The notes under the pieces are model-generated. The model saw only the letters and a list, made by a program, of their open reading frames with translations, was not told the DNA's origin and searched no databases. A stretch of DNA of 64,000 nucleotides from Siphonobacter sp. SORGH_AS_0500 (GTDB taxonomy: Bacteria > Bacteroidota > Bacteroidia > Cytophagales > Spirosomataceae). The stretch covers positions 29,860-93,859 of the forward strand of contig NZ_NHPP01000018.1 in assembly GCF_002838835.1 (NCBI RefSeq), read 5' to 3'. Shown piece by piece: positions 17,200 to 26,325 of this stretch (the stretch's first letter is position 1; every line of letters begins with the position of its first letter). The position numbers and the translations under genes are program-made.

Positions 17200-18324
17200 A
17201 TGTGTATTAAAAAACTCTTTATACTTCTTCTGTTCTCCTCCCGTGTTTGGGGGCAGTGGCAGGTTCAACCCTCGGGAACTGACGCCAGCTTTAGGGCTGT
17301 CTGTGCCATTTCTGCCCAAGTATGCTGGGTAGGAGGTACCAAAGGGCAGGTGTTGCGAACCCAGGATGGAGGTCAGAGTTGGGAAATACATCACGTTCCC
17401 GGAGCAGAATCTCTGGATTTTCGGGACATACACGCTTTCGATTCGGAGGTAGCTGTTGCGATGAGTGCTGGAGATGCTGATAAAGGAGCGGCCCGGATTT
17501 ACCGAACGGAAGATGCCGGAAAAAGCTGGAAAATGGTTTATCAAACCAATCAGAAAGGGGCTTTTCTGGATGGAATCGAATTCTGGGATAAGGATCGGGG
17601 TATTTGCTTCGGCGATCCCATTGACAAAAAATTCTTTGTATTAACCACTACCGACGGCGGCAAAAGCTGGCATGAAGTTGCTCGGGATCATTTTCCTGCC
17701 ATTCAGGACGGCGAAGCGGCTTTTGCAGCCAGCGGTACGTCAATGGTCATTGCTGGCAAAGGCTGGGCCTGGATTGGTACCGGCGGTTCTCATCATGCCC
17801 GGGTCTTTCGCTCGAAGGACTATGGTCTTTCCTGGGAAGTCACAGAAACCCCTCTGAACGCCGGGAAAACCTCGGGTATTTTTGGCCTTCATTTTTATAA
17901 TCGGCTACGGGGCATTGCCGTTGGTGGTGATTATCTGCATGTGAGTGATTCTACTCAAAATGTAATGACTACTCAGGACGGCGGTAAAACCTGGCAGTTG
18001 TTAAACTCAACAACGCCCCCCGGCCTAAAAGAAGCCGTCACAGTTTTTCGGCAGGAATACCGCGGCATAGGTGGTGAAGCAACGGGTAATGCCCTTGTAG
18101 AACGGCTCATTGCCGTTGGGCCTTCTGGCACGGGTTATTCCATGAATGGCGGAAAAAGCTGGCGAAAGCTGGACGATTCTCCCTTTCATGCCGTTAGTTT
18201 TGCAGGAAAAGATGGCTGGGCGGTAGGAGCCAAAGGTCTGATTTCCAAATTTGAAGGCTTTCGAACGACGGACCTCAAGAAGAATGCTGGATCAAAAAAG
18301 AAGTTCGTTAAGCCCAGAAGATAG
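17200..18324 (+). CDS. Secreted YCF48/HCF136-like beta-propeller protein
   Basis: This 374-residue protein starts with a signal peptide (MCIKKLFILLLFSSRVWGQ) at the ATG 17200, chosen over an upstream in-frame start that would bury the signal. It then repeats the BNR-like blade motif T-x-D-G-G-x-S-W several times (RTQDGGQSWEI, RTEDAGKSWKM, TTDGGKSWHEV, TTQDGGKTWQL), as in photosystem II stability factor-like propellers. In Bacteroidota such proteins are often annotated as oxidoreductases, but no cofactor motif is visible. Likely a periplasmic or secreted binding scaffold. The basic C terminus (KKNAGSKKKFVKPRR) lacks a T9SS tail. It is followed 19 bp later by the LOG gene. Confidence 0.8.
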   Translation: MCIKKLFILLLFSSRVWGQWQVQPSGTDASFRAVCAISAQVCWVGGTKGQVLRTQDGGQSWEIHHVPGAESLDFRDIHAFDSEVAVAMSAGDADKGAARIYRTEDAGKSWKMVYQTNQKGAFLDGIEFWDKDRGICFGDPIDKKFFVLTTTDGGKSWHEVARDHFPAIQDGEAAFAASGTSMVIAGKGWAWIGTGGSHHARVFRSKDYGLSWEVTETPLNAGKTSGIFGLHFYNRLRGIAVGGDYLHVSDSTQNVMTTQDGGKTWQLLNSTTPPGLKEAVTVFRQEYRGIGGEATGNALVERLIAVGPSGTGYSMNGGKSWRKLDDSPFHAVSFAGKDGWAVGAKGLISKFEGFRTTDLKKNAGSKKKFVKPRR

Positions 18325-18343
18325 TTTTAATAAGCAGGATGAA

Positions 18344-18925
18344 ATGAAGAAAGTAGCGGTGTTTTGTGGAGCCAGTTCCGGCTCCGATCTGATTTATCGG
18401 GAGGTAGCAGCAGCGTTGGGCACTTATTTGGCAAATCGTCAACTTACTTTAGTGTACGGAGGAGGAAACGTGGGGTTAATGGGTATAGTGGCAGATGCTG
18501 CTCTGGCTGCCGGAGGCGAAGTGATTGGGGTTATTCCTGATTTCCTCAAAAAATGGGAAGTAGGTCACGAAGGAGTAACTGAGCTGATTGTTACCGAAAA
18601 CATGCATGAACGCAAAGCACGCATGGCTGAACTTTCGGACGGATTTATTACCCTTCCGGGTGGTTTTGGTTCGATGGATGAGTTGTTTGAAATTCTGACC
18701 TGGAAGCAATTACAAATCCATAAAAAACCGGTAGGATTACTGAATATTAATGGATTCTATGATCTGCTTATTGCTCAGATGGATCGCATGGTGGAAGCCG
18801 GATTCCTTCGGGATTCGAATCGGGATTTATTAGTAATTGCTGATTCCATCGAAGAATTGATAGCCTTGATGCAAACGCACGAACCCATCGTAGCCGAAAA
18901 GTGGGTAGATCGGAAGAAAATCTAA
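18344..18925 (+). CDS. LOG-family protein (TIGR00730; nucleotide 5'-monophosphate phosphoribohydrolase-like)
   Basis: This 193-residue enzyme has the LOG fold with FCGASSGSD near the start, VYGGGNVGLMG (about 35-45) and the hallmark PGGFGSMDELFEILTW (about 105-120), matching PGGxGTxxE with S for T. Family members cleave cytokinin riboside or AMP-like nucleotides to free base and ribose phosphate. The start MKKVAVFCGA at 18344 is used; a longer in-frame form overlaps the preceding gene and is not needed for the fold. The conserved R of the active site is in ERKARMAEL. Confidence 0.88.
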   Translation: MKKVAVFCGASSGSDLIYREVAAALGTYLANRQLTLVYGGGNVGLMGIVADAALAAGGEVIGVIPDFLKKWEVGHEGVTELIVTENMHERKARMAELSDGFITLPGGFGSMDELFEILTWKQLQIHKKPVGLLNINGFYDLLIAQMDRMVEAGFLRDSNRDLLVIADSIEELIALMQTHEPIVAEKWVDRKKI

Positions 18926-19002
18926 GCCTCATTGATGATACTTTCGCGGCTTGTCTTTCGTTCATTTACCTAAGTCTACCGAGCCAGCCCCAATCATACC
19001 TA

Positions 19003-20633
19003 ATGAAACGTCTTTTCCCTGCTTTTATACTTTTTATTCTTCATAACTCCGTCTGGGCTCAGGCTCCGGAAAATCTGGGCGATCGAATTAATTCAGAGGT
19101 TGCAGAAATACAGCCGGTTATTTCTCCAGATGGTCGTACGCTATATTTCAGCCGGGTTAACCATCCTCAGAACGCTTCACAAAAAAAAGGCAGTCAGGAT
19201 GTCTGGATGGCGGTTTCCTTATCACCTACGCTCTGGACAAACGCCAGTCGTATGCCTAGCCCGGTAAATGGGGAAGAGCATAATGTCATTTACAGCATCA
19301 CGCCGGATGGGAATACGATCCTGACGCATTGGGTGGAAAAGGAGGGAGAGGATTTAAGAATCCGTGGTTTTGCGACCATGAAAAAGAATGCCACGGGCTG
19401 GGATCGTCCCAAAAAACTGGATATTCCCGGGTTGGAAGGGATGAACAAAGGTTATTATCAGTATGGGTACCTTGCCAACGACGGTAAAACCTTATTGCTG
19501 GCCTTTTCAGAGAAAAAAATAGCCGAGAATCCGATCTTTATGTTAGTCTCCAGGATCGCAGCGGAAAGTGGACGCGGCCTGCTTCATTGGGTAATGACAT
19601 AAACACCAGCGGTGACGAAACAACGCCCTTTCTGGCGGCAGATGGCGAAACGCTTTATTTTTCAAGTAACCGCGAAGGTGGGTTAGGCTCAAATGACATC
19701 TGGATGTCTCGTCGGCTGGACAAAACCTGGAAGAAATGGAGCAAGCCCCAAAACCTGGGAGAGTCAATCAACACTCCTGAATTTGATGCGTACTTCACCA
19801 TCCCTGCTTCCGGCGAATGGGCGTATCTGGTGACGGCTACGGGTGGAAAAGGGAAAGCGGATATTGTGCGGGTGAAATTCCAGTCCCAAACCCCACCGCC
19901 AACGCAGGTTCCTCCTACGATTGCGGAAACTACTGGTCAGCCCACGCCTCCCCAAACGGCTCAGGTTTCGCCTCCACAGCCCACGGCTAAGTCAAACTCG
20001 GTGGTGTTATTACAGGGAAAACTGCTGGATGCCAAAACTGGGAAAGTGCCCGAAAACGCTCGTATTATCTACGAAAGTTTACCCGATGGAACGGAACTGG
20101 GAACGGCCACACCGGACCCAAATACGGGAGAATACAAGATTGTGTTACCCTACGGTAAAAAATACGGAATTCGCCCTGAGATTGATGGATACGTAGGTAA
20201 AGCTCAAAACCTGGATTTAAGCAAGCTGGGAAATGGGGGATATCTGGAACTGAAAGATCGGGATTTAATGGTGACGAAAATCGAGCAGGGAGCGAAAGTG
20301 GCTCTGAATAACGTATTCTTCGAGACGGCCAAAGCAACCCTGCAAACCGAGTCTTTCCCGGAACTTAACCGGGTGGTAGAGTTAATGAATAAGCAAAAAG
20401 CGATGATCGTTGAAATTGATGGTCATACCGACAGCGACGGAACCGAGGAGGCTAACCAGAAGCTGTCTCAGGATCGGGCTGAGTCCGTGCGGACGTACCT
20501 GATTTCCAAAGGTATTCCCGAAAATCGCGTCGTTGCGAAAGGCTTTGGTGAAAGCCGACCCATTGCTACGAATGATACGCCCGAGGGCAAGCAGCAAAAC
20601 CGTCGCGTGGAGTTCGTGATCTTAAAAAATTAA
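19003..20633 (+). CDS. OmpA-family outer membrane protein with PD40 repeats (apparent frameshift)
   Basis: Read across one break, this is a protein of about 543 residues: signal peptide (MKRLFPAFILFILHNSVWAQ), WD40-like PD40 repeats (ISPDGRTLYFSR, FLAADGETLYFSS, with SNDIWM), a proline-rich linker (TQVPPTIAETTGQPTPP), a carboxypeptidase-regulatory-like domain, and a C-terminal OmpA domain with VEIDGHTDSDGT and NRRVEFVI that binds peptidoglycan. The upstream part is in one frame to about 19550 and the downstream part in the frame one base back, consistent with one lost base near 19545-19560. This architecture is common in Bacteroidota and related to accessory proteins of the type IX secretion apparatus, though no por genes are adjacent. 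Confidence 0.85.
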
Positions 20634-20673
20634 TTTGATAAGCAAAGGTTTTTAAAACACTTTAGCTTTGTTC

Positions 20674-20721
20674 AGCAGTATTAACTTCCGTCAGCATCGA
20701 CGATGTTAATACTGCTTTTTT
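20674..20721 (+). terminator. Terminator after the OmpA-family gene
   Basis: AGCAGTATTAAC pairs with GTTAATACTGCT and a T-run follows. Confidence 0.85.
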
Positions 20722-20751
20722 ATGAACCATCCGAAGAAATAAACAGCATCC

Positions 20752-21878
20752 ATGAATCTCGAAACCCTAGCTATACAAGTCACCCGCTTTCACGACGCCA
20801 ATGCTTCCGCCGTTACCACGCCGATTTACCTCAGCACTACCTACGAACGAGACTCGGAAGGAAACTTGCCCAAAGGATTCTTATATGCTCGTGGGAATAA
20901 CCCCAATCGTGATTTACTCGAAAAAAGTATTGCTGTGCTTGAAGGTGGGGCCGTGGGTTTCGCTTTTGGTTCCGGTATGGCTGCTATCGCAGCTTTGTTT
21001 CAGGCTCTGAAACCCGGCGACCACGTCATTACCACGCCTTTTGCCTATTACGCAGCTCAGCGATTATTAGTAGACGTGTTTGAACCCTGGGGGCTGGAAT
21101 TCACACTGGTTGATACTTCTAGCATTGAAGAAGTTGAAAAAGCCATTCGCCCCAATACAAAGCTATTCTGGCTGGAAACGCCAAGTAACCCTTTATTACA
21201 CCTGACGGATGTAGCAGCTTTAGCGAGACTGGCTCATTCCGTGGGAGCAATGTGTGCAGTGGATAATACCTGGGCTACGCCCGTGCTACAAAACCCGATT
21301 GCCCTGGGGGCGGATGTGGTGATGCACTCCACCACCAAATATTTCGGGGGGCACTCTGATGTTCTGGGGGGAGCTCTGGTATTGGCTCAGGAAGGAGAAT
21401 TATCTCTGAAACTTCGCCAGATTCAGAACTTGACGGGTGGGATACCTTCGCCATTTGATTGTTGGTTAATTACCCGGGGAATTCAAACCATGCCTTTGCG
21501 GGTAAAACGCAGTCGGCGAGTGCCTTACCTATAGCTCAGTGGCTGGAACAACACCCTGCTGTCGAGCGAGTGTATTACCCTGGTCTGGAAAGTCACGCTC
21601 AGCATGAACTGGCGGTATCGCAAATGAAGAATGGTTTTGGAGGGATGCTGTCTTTTGAAGTAAAAGGGGGCTTACCCGGAGCAAAAAAAGTAGCGGGAGC
21701 TTTGAAGGTATTCACGCAGGCGACGAGTTTGGGAGGGGTGGAAAGCCTGATTGAGCCCCGGAAAATATATGAAGGTCCTGATAGCCCTACACCTGACGGA
21801 TTATTACGGGTATCTGTAGGGTTAGAGCATACTCAGGACCTGATCGACGATCTGGAACAGGCCCTGGCTCAGGCGTAG
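20752..21878 (+). CDS. PLP-dependent Cys/Met metabolism enzyme (cystathionine gamma-synthase/lyase family; frameshift)
   Basis: Joined across one break this is a 375-residue enzyme of the Cys/Met metabolism PLP family. Features: YARGNNPNRDLLEKSIA, FGSGMAAIAALF for phosphate binding, LETPSNPLLHLTD, VDNTWATP with the PLP Asp, and HSTTKYFGGHSDV with the Schiff-base Lys. The C-terminal part contains SLGGVESLIEPR. The frame changes at an A4 run (21504-21507); adding one A restores VKTQSASALPIAQW, so a homopolymer miscall is the simplest explanation. The reaction (synthase, beta-lyase, gamma-lyase or sulfhydrylase) cannot be settled from the motifs. It is a single gene between terminators. Confidence 0.85.
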
Positions 21879-21922
21879 GATGCAGAAGTGTTAATAAGTC
21901 CTAAAATACTGGATTATAGGCT

Positions 21923-21970
21923 ACGATGCTGTTTCTCTGACAATTTCAGGGGAACAGCCATCGTTTTTTT
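21923..21970 (+). terminator. Terminator after the PLP enzyme gene
   Basis: ACGATG-CTGTT pairs with AACAGCCATCGT, followed by a T-run, within the spacer 21879-22044. Confidence 0.8.
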
Positions 21971-22044
21971 AGTGTTCTATTTATGAATCAAATTGGATTC
22001 AAACGCTAAGAATAGGATTCCTTTTAAGCCAGTTGTTTAGATAT

Positions 22045-22620
22045 ATGAAAACAGTAAGCAAACTTTTGAGTGCGGTGGCCCTGGTAGGTATGTTGGCTTC
22101 CTGTGCTCCTTCCGTGATGGTGCGTTCAGATTATGATCGGACGGCCAATTTTTCAAAATATCGTACGTACGCCATTGCTCCAGTAGCCAACGGTAATAAT
22201 GACCCAGTAATGGGTAGCCAGTTAATGCAAAAGCGAATTAGCCAGGCTCTGGACGTAGAAATGCAGGCTCGCGGGTATAAAAAAGTGGAAAAAAATGCAG
22301 ACCTGATTGTGAAATATGACACCGATGCCCGCAATCTTCAGCAAATTCAGTCGAATAACATGGCTCCCATGTGGGGTTGGTGGTGGTACGGTCCCAATAA
22401 TAACGTCAGCTCGCGTAATTACGAAGAAAACCGACTGATTGTCAACCTGGTGGATGCCCGAAATAATGAGTTAGTCTGGCAGGGATGGGCAAAAGGAGAA
22501 TTAAACGCTCGTCGTAAAAATCGGGATGAGCTCATTCAGAAAACAGTAACCAAAGTAATGGCCGAATACCCCTATCGAGCCGGATTAAACCAAACGGAGT
22601 TAATCTCCAATGGTGAGTAG
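22045..22620 (+). CDS. DUF4136 lipoprotein
   Basis: This 191-residue protein has a lipoprotein signal with lipobox LASC (cysteine near residue 20), then DYDRTANFSKYRTYAI, the opening pattern of DUF4136, and a central W-rich patch (MWGWWWYGPNN). Toward the end VDARNNELVWQGWAKGEL and VTKVMAEYP are also family-like. It would be anchored in an outer or inner membrane leaflet. Function is unknown; the family is widespread in Bacteroidota and Proteobacteria. Start at ATG 22045 places the signal correctly. Confidence 0.85.
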   Translation: MKTVSKLLSAVALVGMLASCAPSVMVRSDYDRTANFSKYRTYAIAPVANGNNDPVMGSQLMQKRISQALDVEMQARGYKKVEKNADLIVKYDTDARNLQQIQSNNMAPMWGWWWYGPNNNVSSRNYEENRLIVNLVDARNNELVWQGWAKGELNARRKNRDELIQKTVTKVMAEYPYRAGLNQTELISNGE

Positions 22621-22651
22621 TTGAATTAATTTCCTGTTTGCAAGAGTGATG

Positions 22652-22684
22652 AAAAAGAGGTCGAGCTGTTTCGACCTCTTTTTT
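22652..22684 (+). terminator. Terminator after the DUF4136 gene
   Basis: AAAAGAGGTCGA pairs with TCGACCTCTTTT and continues into T residues. Confidence 0.88.
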
Positions 22685-22732
22685 GTTGGGACTCTCCGAT
22701 CGTATTACTTTAGCCCTTAATAAAGAGTTGCG

Positions 22733-23296
22733 ATGGAAAATTTTCTAAAGTCATTCCAGGTATTAACGGAAGCAGAAATTGACCAGTTTCTAAAACTGGG
22801 GCAGCATAGAGTACTAAAAAAAGATGAGTTTTTTATTCAGGAAGGACAGGTGTGTAAGAAAGTAGGCTTCGTTACCTCTGGTCTGCTGCGGTCTTTCTAT
22901 TACAATTCTGCGGGTGAGGAAATTACCTATTGCTTTACCTTTTCAAATGATTTTGTGACGGCTTATTCCTCTTTTATAACTCAAAACACCGCCGCCGAAA
23001 GCATCCAGGCCTTAACGGATGTCGAATTATTCATCCTCACCAGAGAAGATATTACTCAACTGGAAGAATCGAGTCTGAACTGGATGAAGTTTTCTAAGAT
23101 GATGGCCCAACAGGAATACATGACCTTAGAAAAACGAATGTTTCTCTTACAAAAAGAAACCGCCGAGCATAAATACAAAGATCTGCTTGAAAATTATCCC
23201 GATTACCTGAAACTGATTCCATTGAATTACTTGGCCTCTTATTTGGGAATTACACAGCGTCATTTGTCGAGAATAAGAAAATCATATCCAGCATAG
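22733..23296 (+). CDS. Crp/Fnr-family regulator, Bacteroidota type
   Basis: This 187-residue protein has an N-terminal cyclic-nucleotide-binding-like jelly roll (KKDEFFIQEGQVCKKVGFV, about 34-52) and a short C-terminal helix-turn-helix whose recognition region reads YLASYLGITQRHLSRIRK. Residues for cAMP binding are not evident, as usual for this branch, so a different effector or none is likely. It lies 54 bp before a quinone-reductase-like gene on the same strand, which it may control. A second protein of the same type lies at 27176. Confidence 0.88.
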   Translation: MENFLKSFQVLTEAEIDQFLKLGQHRVLKKDEFFIQEGQVCKKVGFVTSGLLRSFYYNSAGEEITYCFTFSNDFVTAYSSFITQNTAAESIQALTDVELFILTREDITQLEESSLNWMKFSKMMAQQEYMTLEKRMFLLQKETAEHKYKDLLENYPDYLKLIPLNYLASYLGITQRHLSRIRKSYPA

Positions 23297-23350
23297 ACAT
23301 TTGTCCTTTCAGCGGCTCATCACTGACTTTTTCTTTGTAATAAAAAAAGA

Positions 23351-23928
23351 GTGAAGAAAATCCTGATTATAAACGGACATCCAGACCGGGATAGCTATAA
23401 TTATGCTCTTTCGGAAGCTTATCGAACCGCGGCCATTCGTGCGGGAGCCGAACTTACGCAAATTAATATTGCTGACTTACAATTTGATCCTAATCTACGG
23501 TTTGGTTACCGAAAACGAATGGAACTGGAGCCAGATTTAGTAGAAGCCCTGCAAAAGATAAAAGAAGCTGAGCATATCGTGTGGTTTTTTCCGATGTGGT
23601 GGTACAGTTATCCGGCAGTCATGAAAGGTTTCGTTGATCGCTTATTTCTGCCGGGAATAGTGATGAAATTCATAGAAGGAAAACCTTTTCCTGAAAAATT
23701 ACTAAAGGGAAGAACTGCCCGAATCGTCATTACAGCGGATACGCCCTCGTGGTACGATCGTTTTTTATGGGCCGTCCAGCAATTAATCAATTCAAAAAAG
23801 GAACGCTTGAATTTTGTGGGATTCATCCCGTTTCAGTAACCTATATCGCAACCATTAAAGCATCCAGTGAGCGATTCAGAGAAAAGTGGTTGGCAAAAGT
23901 ATCTGCACTAGGTTCCGCTTGTAAATAA
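23351..23928 (+). CDS. NAD(P)H oxidoreductase, flavodoxin-2 (NQO1/MdaB-like; frameshift near the end)
   Basis: Reconstructed to 192 residues. It opens with KKILIINGHPDRDSYNYAL, the FMN/FAD phosphate loop of the family, and has WFFPMWWYSYPAVMKGFVDR (about 78-97), the signature of NQO1-type quinone reductases. The first frame stops at 23839, but one base back the frame continues as IHPVSVTYIATIKASSERFR to a stop at 23926-23928; one missing G or A near 23818-23822 explains the break. The start codon is GTG at 23351. The enzyme would reduce quinones or nitro compounds with two electrons. It follows a Crp-like regulator. Confidence 0.85.
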
Positions 23929-24058
23929 TTGCTTATTATCAATGGTTTAGAGAGAAAATAGGTTCTCAGCTTTGCCGTAGTGAAGCCATATCTTACCAAT
24001 AGAACTAACCAGCATCATGAGCTAGACCTCAAAAATTGCCTAATAAACTTATTATATT

Positions 24059-24163
24059 GAGTATAGGTAAAACTAAGGCAATTAAGCTACTACAATACTT
24101 AATTACCAATCAAAAAGTAATTAAGTATTGTAGTAGCTTAAGAATGCAAAGGAGTATAGGTAA
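24059..24163. repeat. Hairpin element (25-bp perfect stem) flanked by a 12-bp direct repeat
   Basis: 24082-24106 is the exact reverse complement of 24117-24141 with a 10-nt loop. The 12-bp sequence GAGTATAGGTAA occurs on both sides, at 24059-24070 and 24152-24163. The arrangement resembles a small non-autonomous insertion with a target duplication, but no open reading frame is present. It lies downstream of the acyltransferase gene. Confidence 0.75.
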
Positions 24164-24199
24164 TTGTAAGTATAATATTCGAATGTATATGACTTGCGT

Positions 24200-25417
24200 T
24201 TAATTATATTTTTTTGTTAGTGTACGATTTATCTTCAGTAAAGTACTAATGTTTAAGCGTTTTTTTCTAGTCATCACATTTTGTTTTTTATGTAATCTTA
24301 TAGAAGGTAATTCGATGAAATGATGAATACATGAACACAAAATAAGTAATGGCAAAACACAACTTACAATGACTAATCCATAAGCAGTGTCAGATAAATA
24401 TTTAGTTTTATCAAAACCTAATAAAAATTTAAATACGACGTAAATAAAAAATCCATGGAATAAATAGATAACATATGTACATTGACCTAAAAATAACGAA
24501 AAAGATCTGGTTAATAATCCAAAAATGTCGTTTCCCAAAGCAATAAGGGTAAATACTATTGAAAGTAAAAGTAAGGTGGTCAATGGGTTGGGATTCCTTA
24601 GAGAAATAGCTGCTCCGTAGCATCCAAGAATTATAAGTGTGGCTAGCTTACTCCTAGCGAATAGTTTAAATTCAGATTTTTTTACTAAATATACTGCTGG
24701 AAGTCCCATAAGAAAGGCAGCTATCAGAACATAGTCAACGTAGTGGGTAGCAGCTATTGAAATGCTTAATCCGGTTGCTAAAATTAGTACTACTCGTGGT
24801 ACATTAACCTTGAAAAATAGAAATCCAATTAAAGGTAGCATACTATAAAACAACCACTCATAAACTAAAGTCCAGGTTACCCCTGCTAAAATGAGCAGAG
24901 TATCATGAACCTGATTAATATACGGAGCTTCATAAAGTGTAAAGAGAACCCAGTTTACACATTGAGTAGTTACACTAAAAAAGGAATCATGAAGTTCCCC
25001 TTGAGATAGGAATGCAACTAATAGGAAGAGAAAACTTATTGCTAAAAGATACACAGGACCTAATCTAAGTAGCCGCCCCTGATAAAAATGAAACCAGTTT
25101 ATAGATTGCCTTTTACTATCTTTTAGTTTAGAAAAAAATAAAAAGCCTGTTATCATGAAAAAAAGCATGACACTATGGGCTCCTAAGCCAGCGAATAATC
25201 TGGACTCAGGAATTTGCCATTGTCCTTTTTGGAGGTAAACTCGCCAACAATAAGTATGATGTAAGAAAACAGAAAAGGCTAGGTAACCTCTTAACCCATC
25301 GATGGACTGATATCGCCCGCTTTCCTGTGAAGAAGGAAACCAACGCTGAATGATCCAGGCCGTAGTAATAGCCGTAAGTAAAGCGTAGAAAATAAATAAT
25401 AGTGGAGACTGGAACAT
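24200..25417 (-). CDS. Acyltransferase 3 family membrane protein (OafA/YrhL type)
   Basis: This 405-residue protein has about ten membrane segments and the acyltransferase-3 opening IDGLRGYLAFSVFLHHTYCW (about 38-57) with the conserved R and H residues, then FFMITGFLFFSKL. Family members O-acetylate or otherwise acylate surface polysaccharides, peptidoglycan or lipids. Base composition is clearly AT-richer than the neighbouring genes, and it is bordered by an 830-bp gene-poor stretch and a hairpin element, which suggests acquisition. No glycan biosynthesis genes are next to it, so the substrate is open. The C terminus is basic (MTRKKRLN). Confidence 0.85.
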   Translation of the reverse strand: MFQSPLLFIFYALLTAITTAWIIQRWFPSSQESGRYQSIDGLRGYLAFSVFLHHTYCWRVYLQKGQWQIPESRLFAGLGAHSVMLFFMITGFLFFSKLKDSKRQSINWFHFYQGRLLRLGPVYLLAISFLFLLVAFLSQGELHDSFFSVTTQCVNWVLFTLYEAPYINQVHDTLLILAGVTWTLVYEWLFYSMLPLIGFLFFKVNVPRVVLILATGLSISIAATHYVDYVLIAAFLMGLPAVYLVKKSEFKLFARSKLATLIILGCYGAAISLRNPNPLTTLLLLSIVFTLIALGNDIFGLLTRSFSLFLGQCTYVIYLFHGFFIYVVFKFLLGFDKTKYLSDTAYGLVIVSCVLPLLILCSCIHHFIELPSIRLHKKQNVMTRKKRLNISTLLKINRTLTKKYN

Positions 25418-26254
25418 AAGGCTAGGCGGATAAAACAGGTTTTTTAAAATGAGAAAAGAGCTTAAGCCACTCCCATTTAAAAATAAAGTTATTGGCTGTA
25501 TAACAGATGTTAGAGCGTTAGATAAGGCTAATGACGGAAAGCCTAATAATAATTTATGAGGATGTTAATGAAGGTTACAAGAGGAATGTATCAAATATGG
25601 ATTTAGAGGTAGATAATCAGGGTTTGGCATGATCAGTAGATTAGAATATGCAATTAAACAAGACTTGAATAATTAACATATACAGAGGTTAATAGGCTGA
25701 AAATTGCACGAAAGTAATGCATAAAGAAGAGCTAATACCGATGTGTCTGGTAATCTTGCTTAATCAAGAAATAGCATTTAACCCATGATTATTACGCCAG
25801 GGTTGAAACCAGCACAGGCCCATGTAAGATGGATGACCTCTCATAAAAATACAGTTTAGCTAGGTATATTGATACAATAATACAGATTTATATGAAGATA
25901 AAAAACAGCAACTGCTAAGTAATTAAAAATGAATACAATTGCTTATTATTATGTGCTATATAATGGAAATTTATACTTAAGTTATAAAAAGGCTGAAGAA
26001 ATTTTTCTAGTTCCAACTAAAAGTTAACAAATGGGTAGTAGTGAACTTTCAAAACTGCAGTCAATTAGAGCCTGGCTAGTAGGATAACGTATTTAAAGAT
26101 GGACTACGCTCTCTATACGTCTGGGCTGAATGATCGAAAAAGCTGGTTTACTCATGCAGATTATAGGTTCTACCAAATCTTTAGGCCATCGATGAAAGGG
26201 TTATGGTTATACTTCCGTTGGTATAGAAAGGGGCAATGCTGATCCTCTAAAAGC
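25418..26254. other. AT-rich gene-poor stretch
   Basis: About 840 bp without a convincing gene. The strand composition is AT-rich like the acyltransferase gene. A short reading frame lies at 26099-26242. I see no terminal inverted repeats or transposase motifs. It may be decayed acquired DNA or a long regulatory region. Confidence 0.5.
26099..26242 (+). CDS. Possible small protein or gene remnant
   Basis: A 47-codon frame from ATG 26099 encodes an aromatic- and basic-rich peptide (MDYALYTSGLNDRKSWF, then FRPSMKGLWLYFRWYRKGQC). No family is recognised. It may be a chance frame or the end of a decayed gene; stop codons lie close upstream. Confidence 0.2.
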   Translation: MDYALYTSGLNDRKSWFTHADYRFYQIFRPSMKGLWLYFRWYRKGQC

Positions 26255-26300
26255 AATACCCTCCTTATAAAACAAATAGTGATTTTATAAGGAGGGTATT
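26255..26300. terminator. Strong hairpin downstream of the DsbA-like gene
   Basis: An 18-bp perfect stem (26255-26272 with 26283-26300, AATACCCTCCTTATAAAA) lies 25 bp after the stop of the minus-strand gene. Confidence 0.8.
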
Positions 26301-26325
26301 TATGAATGAATAACTAACTAAATGA

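Noticed and set aside
18251..18343. Upstream start for the LOG protein
   Set aside because: It overlaps the preceding gene and adds no conserved residues; ATG 18344 starts the fold.
21459..21878. Separate gene for the C-terminal part of the PLP enzyme
   Set aside because: The two parts join into one conserved protein after one base is restored at 21504-21507.
25418..26254. Insertion sequence remnant
   Set aside because: No transposase motif or terminal inverted repeats could be found by eye.
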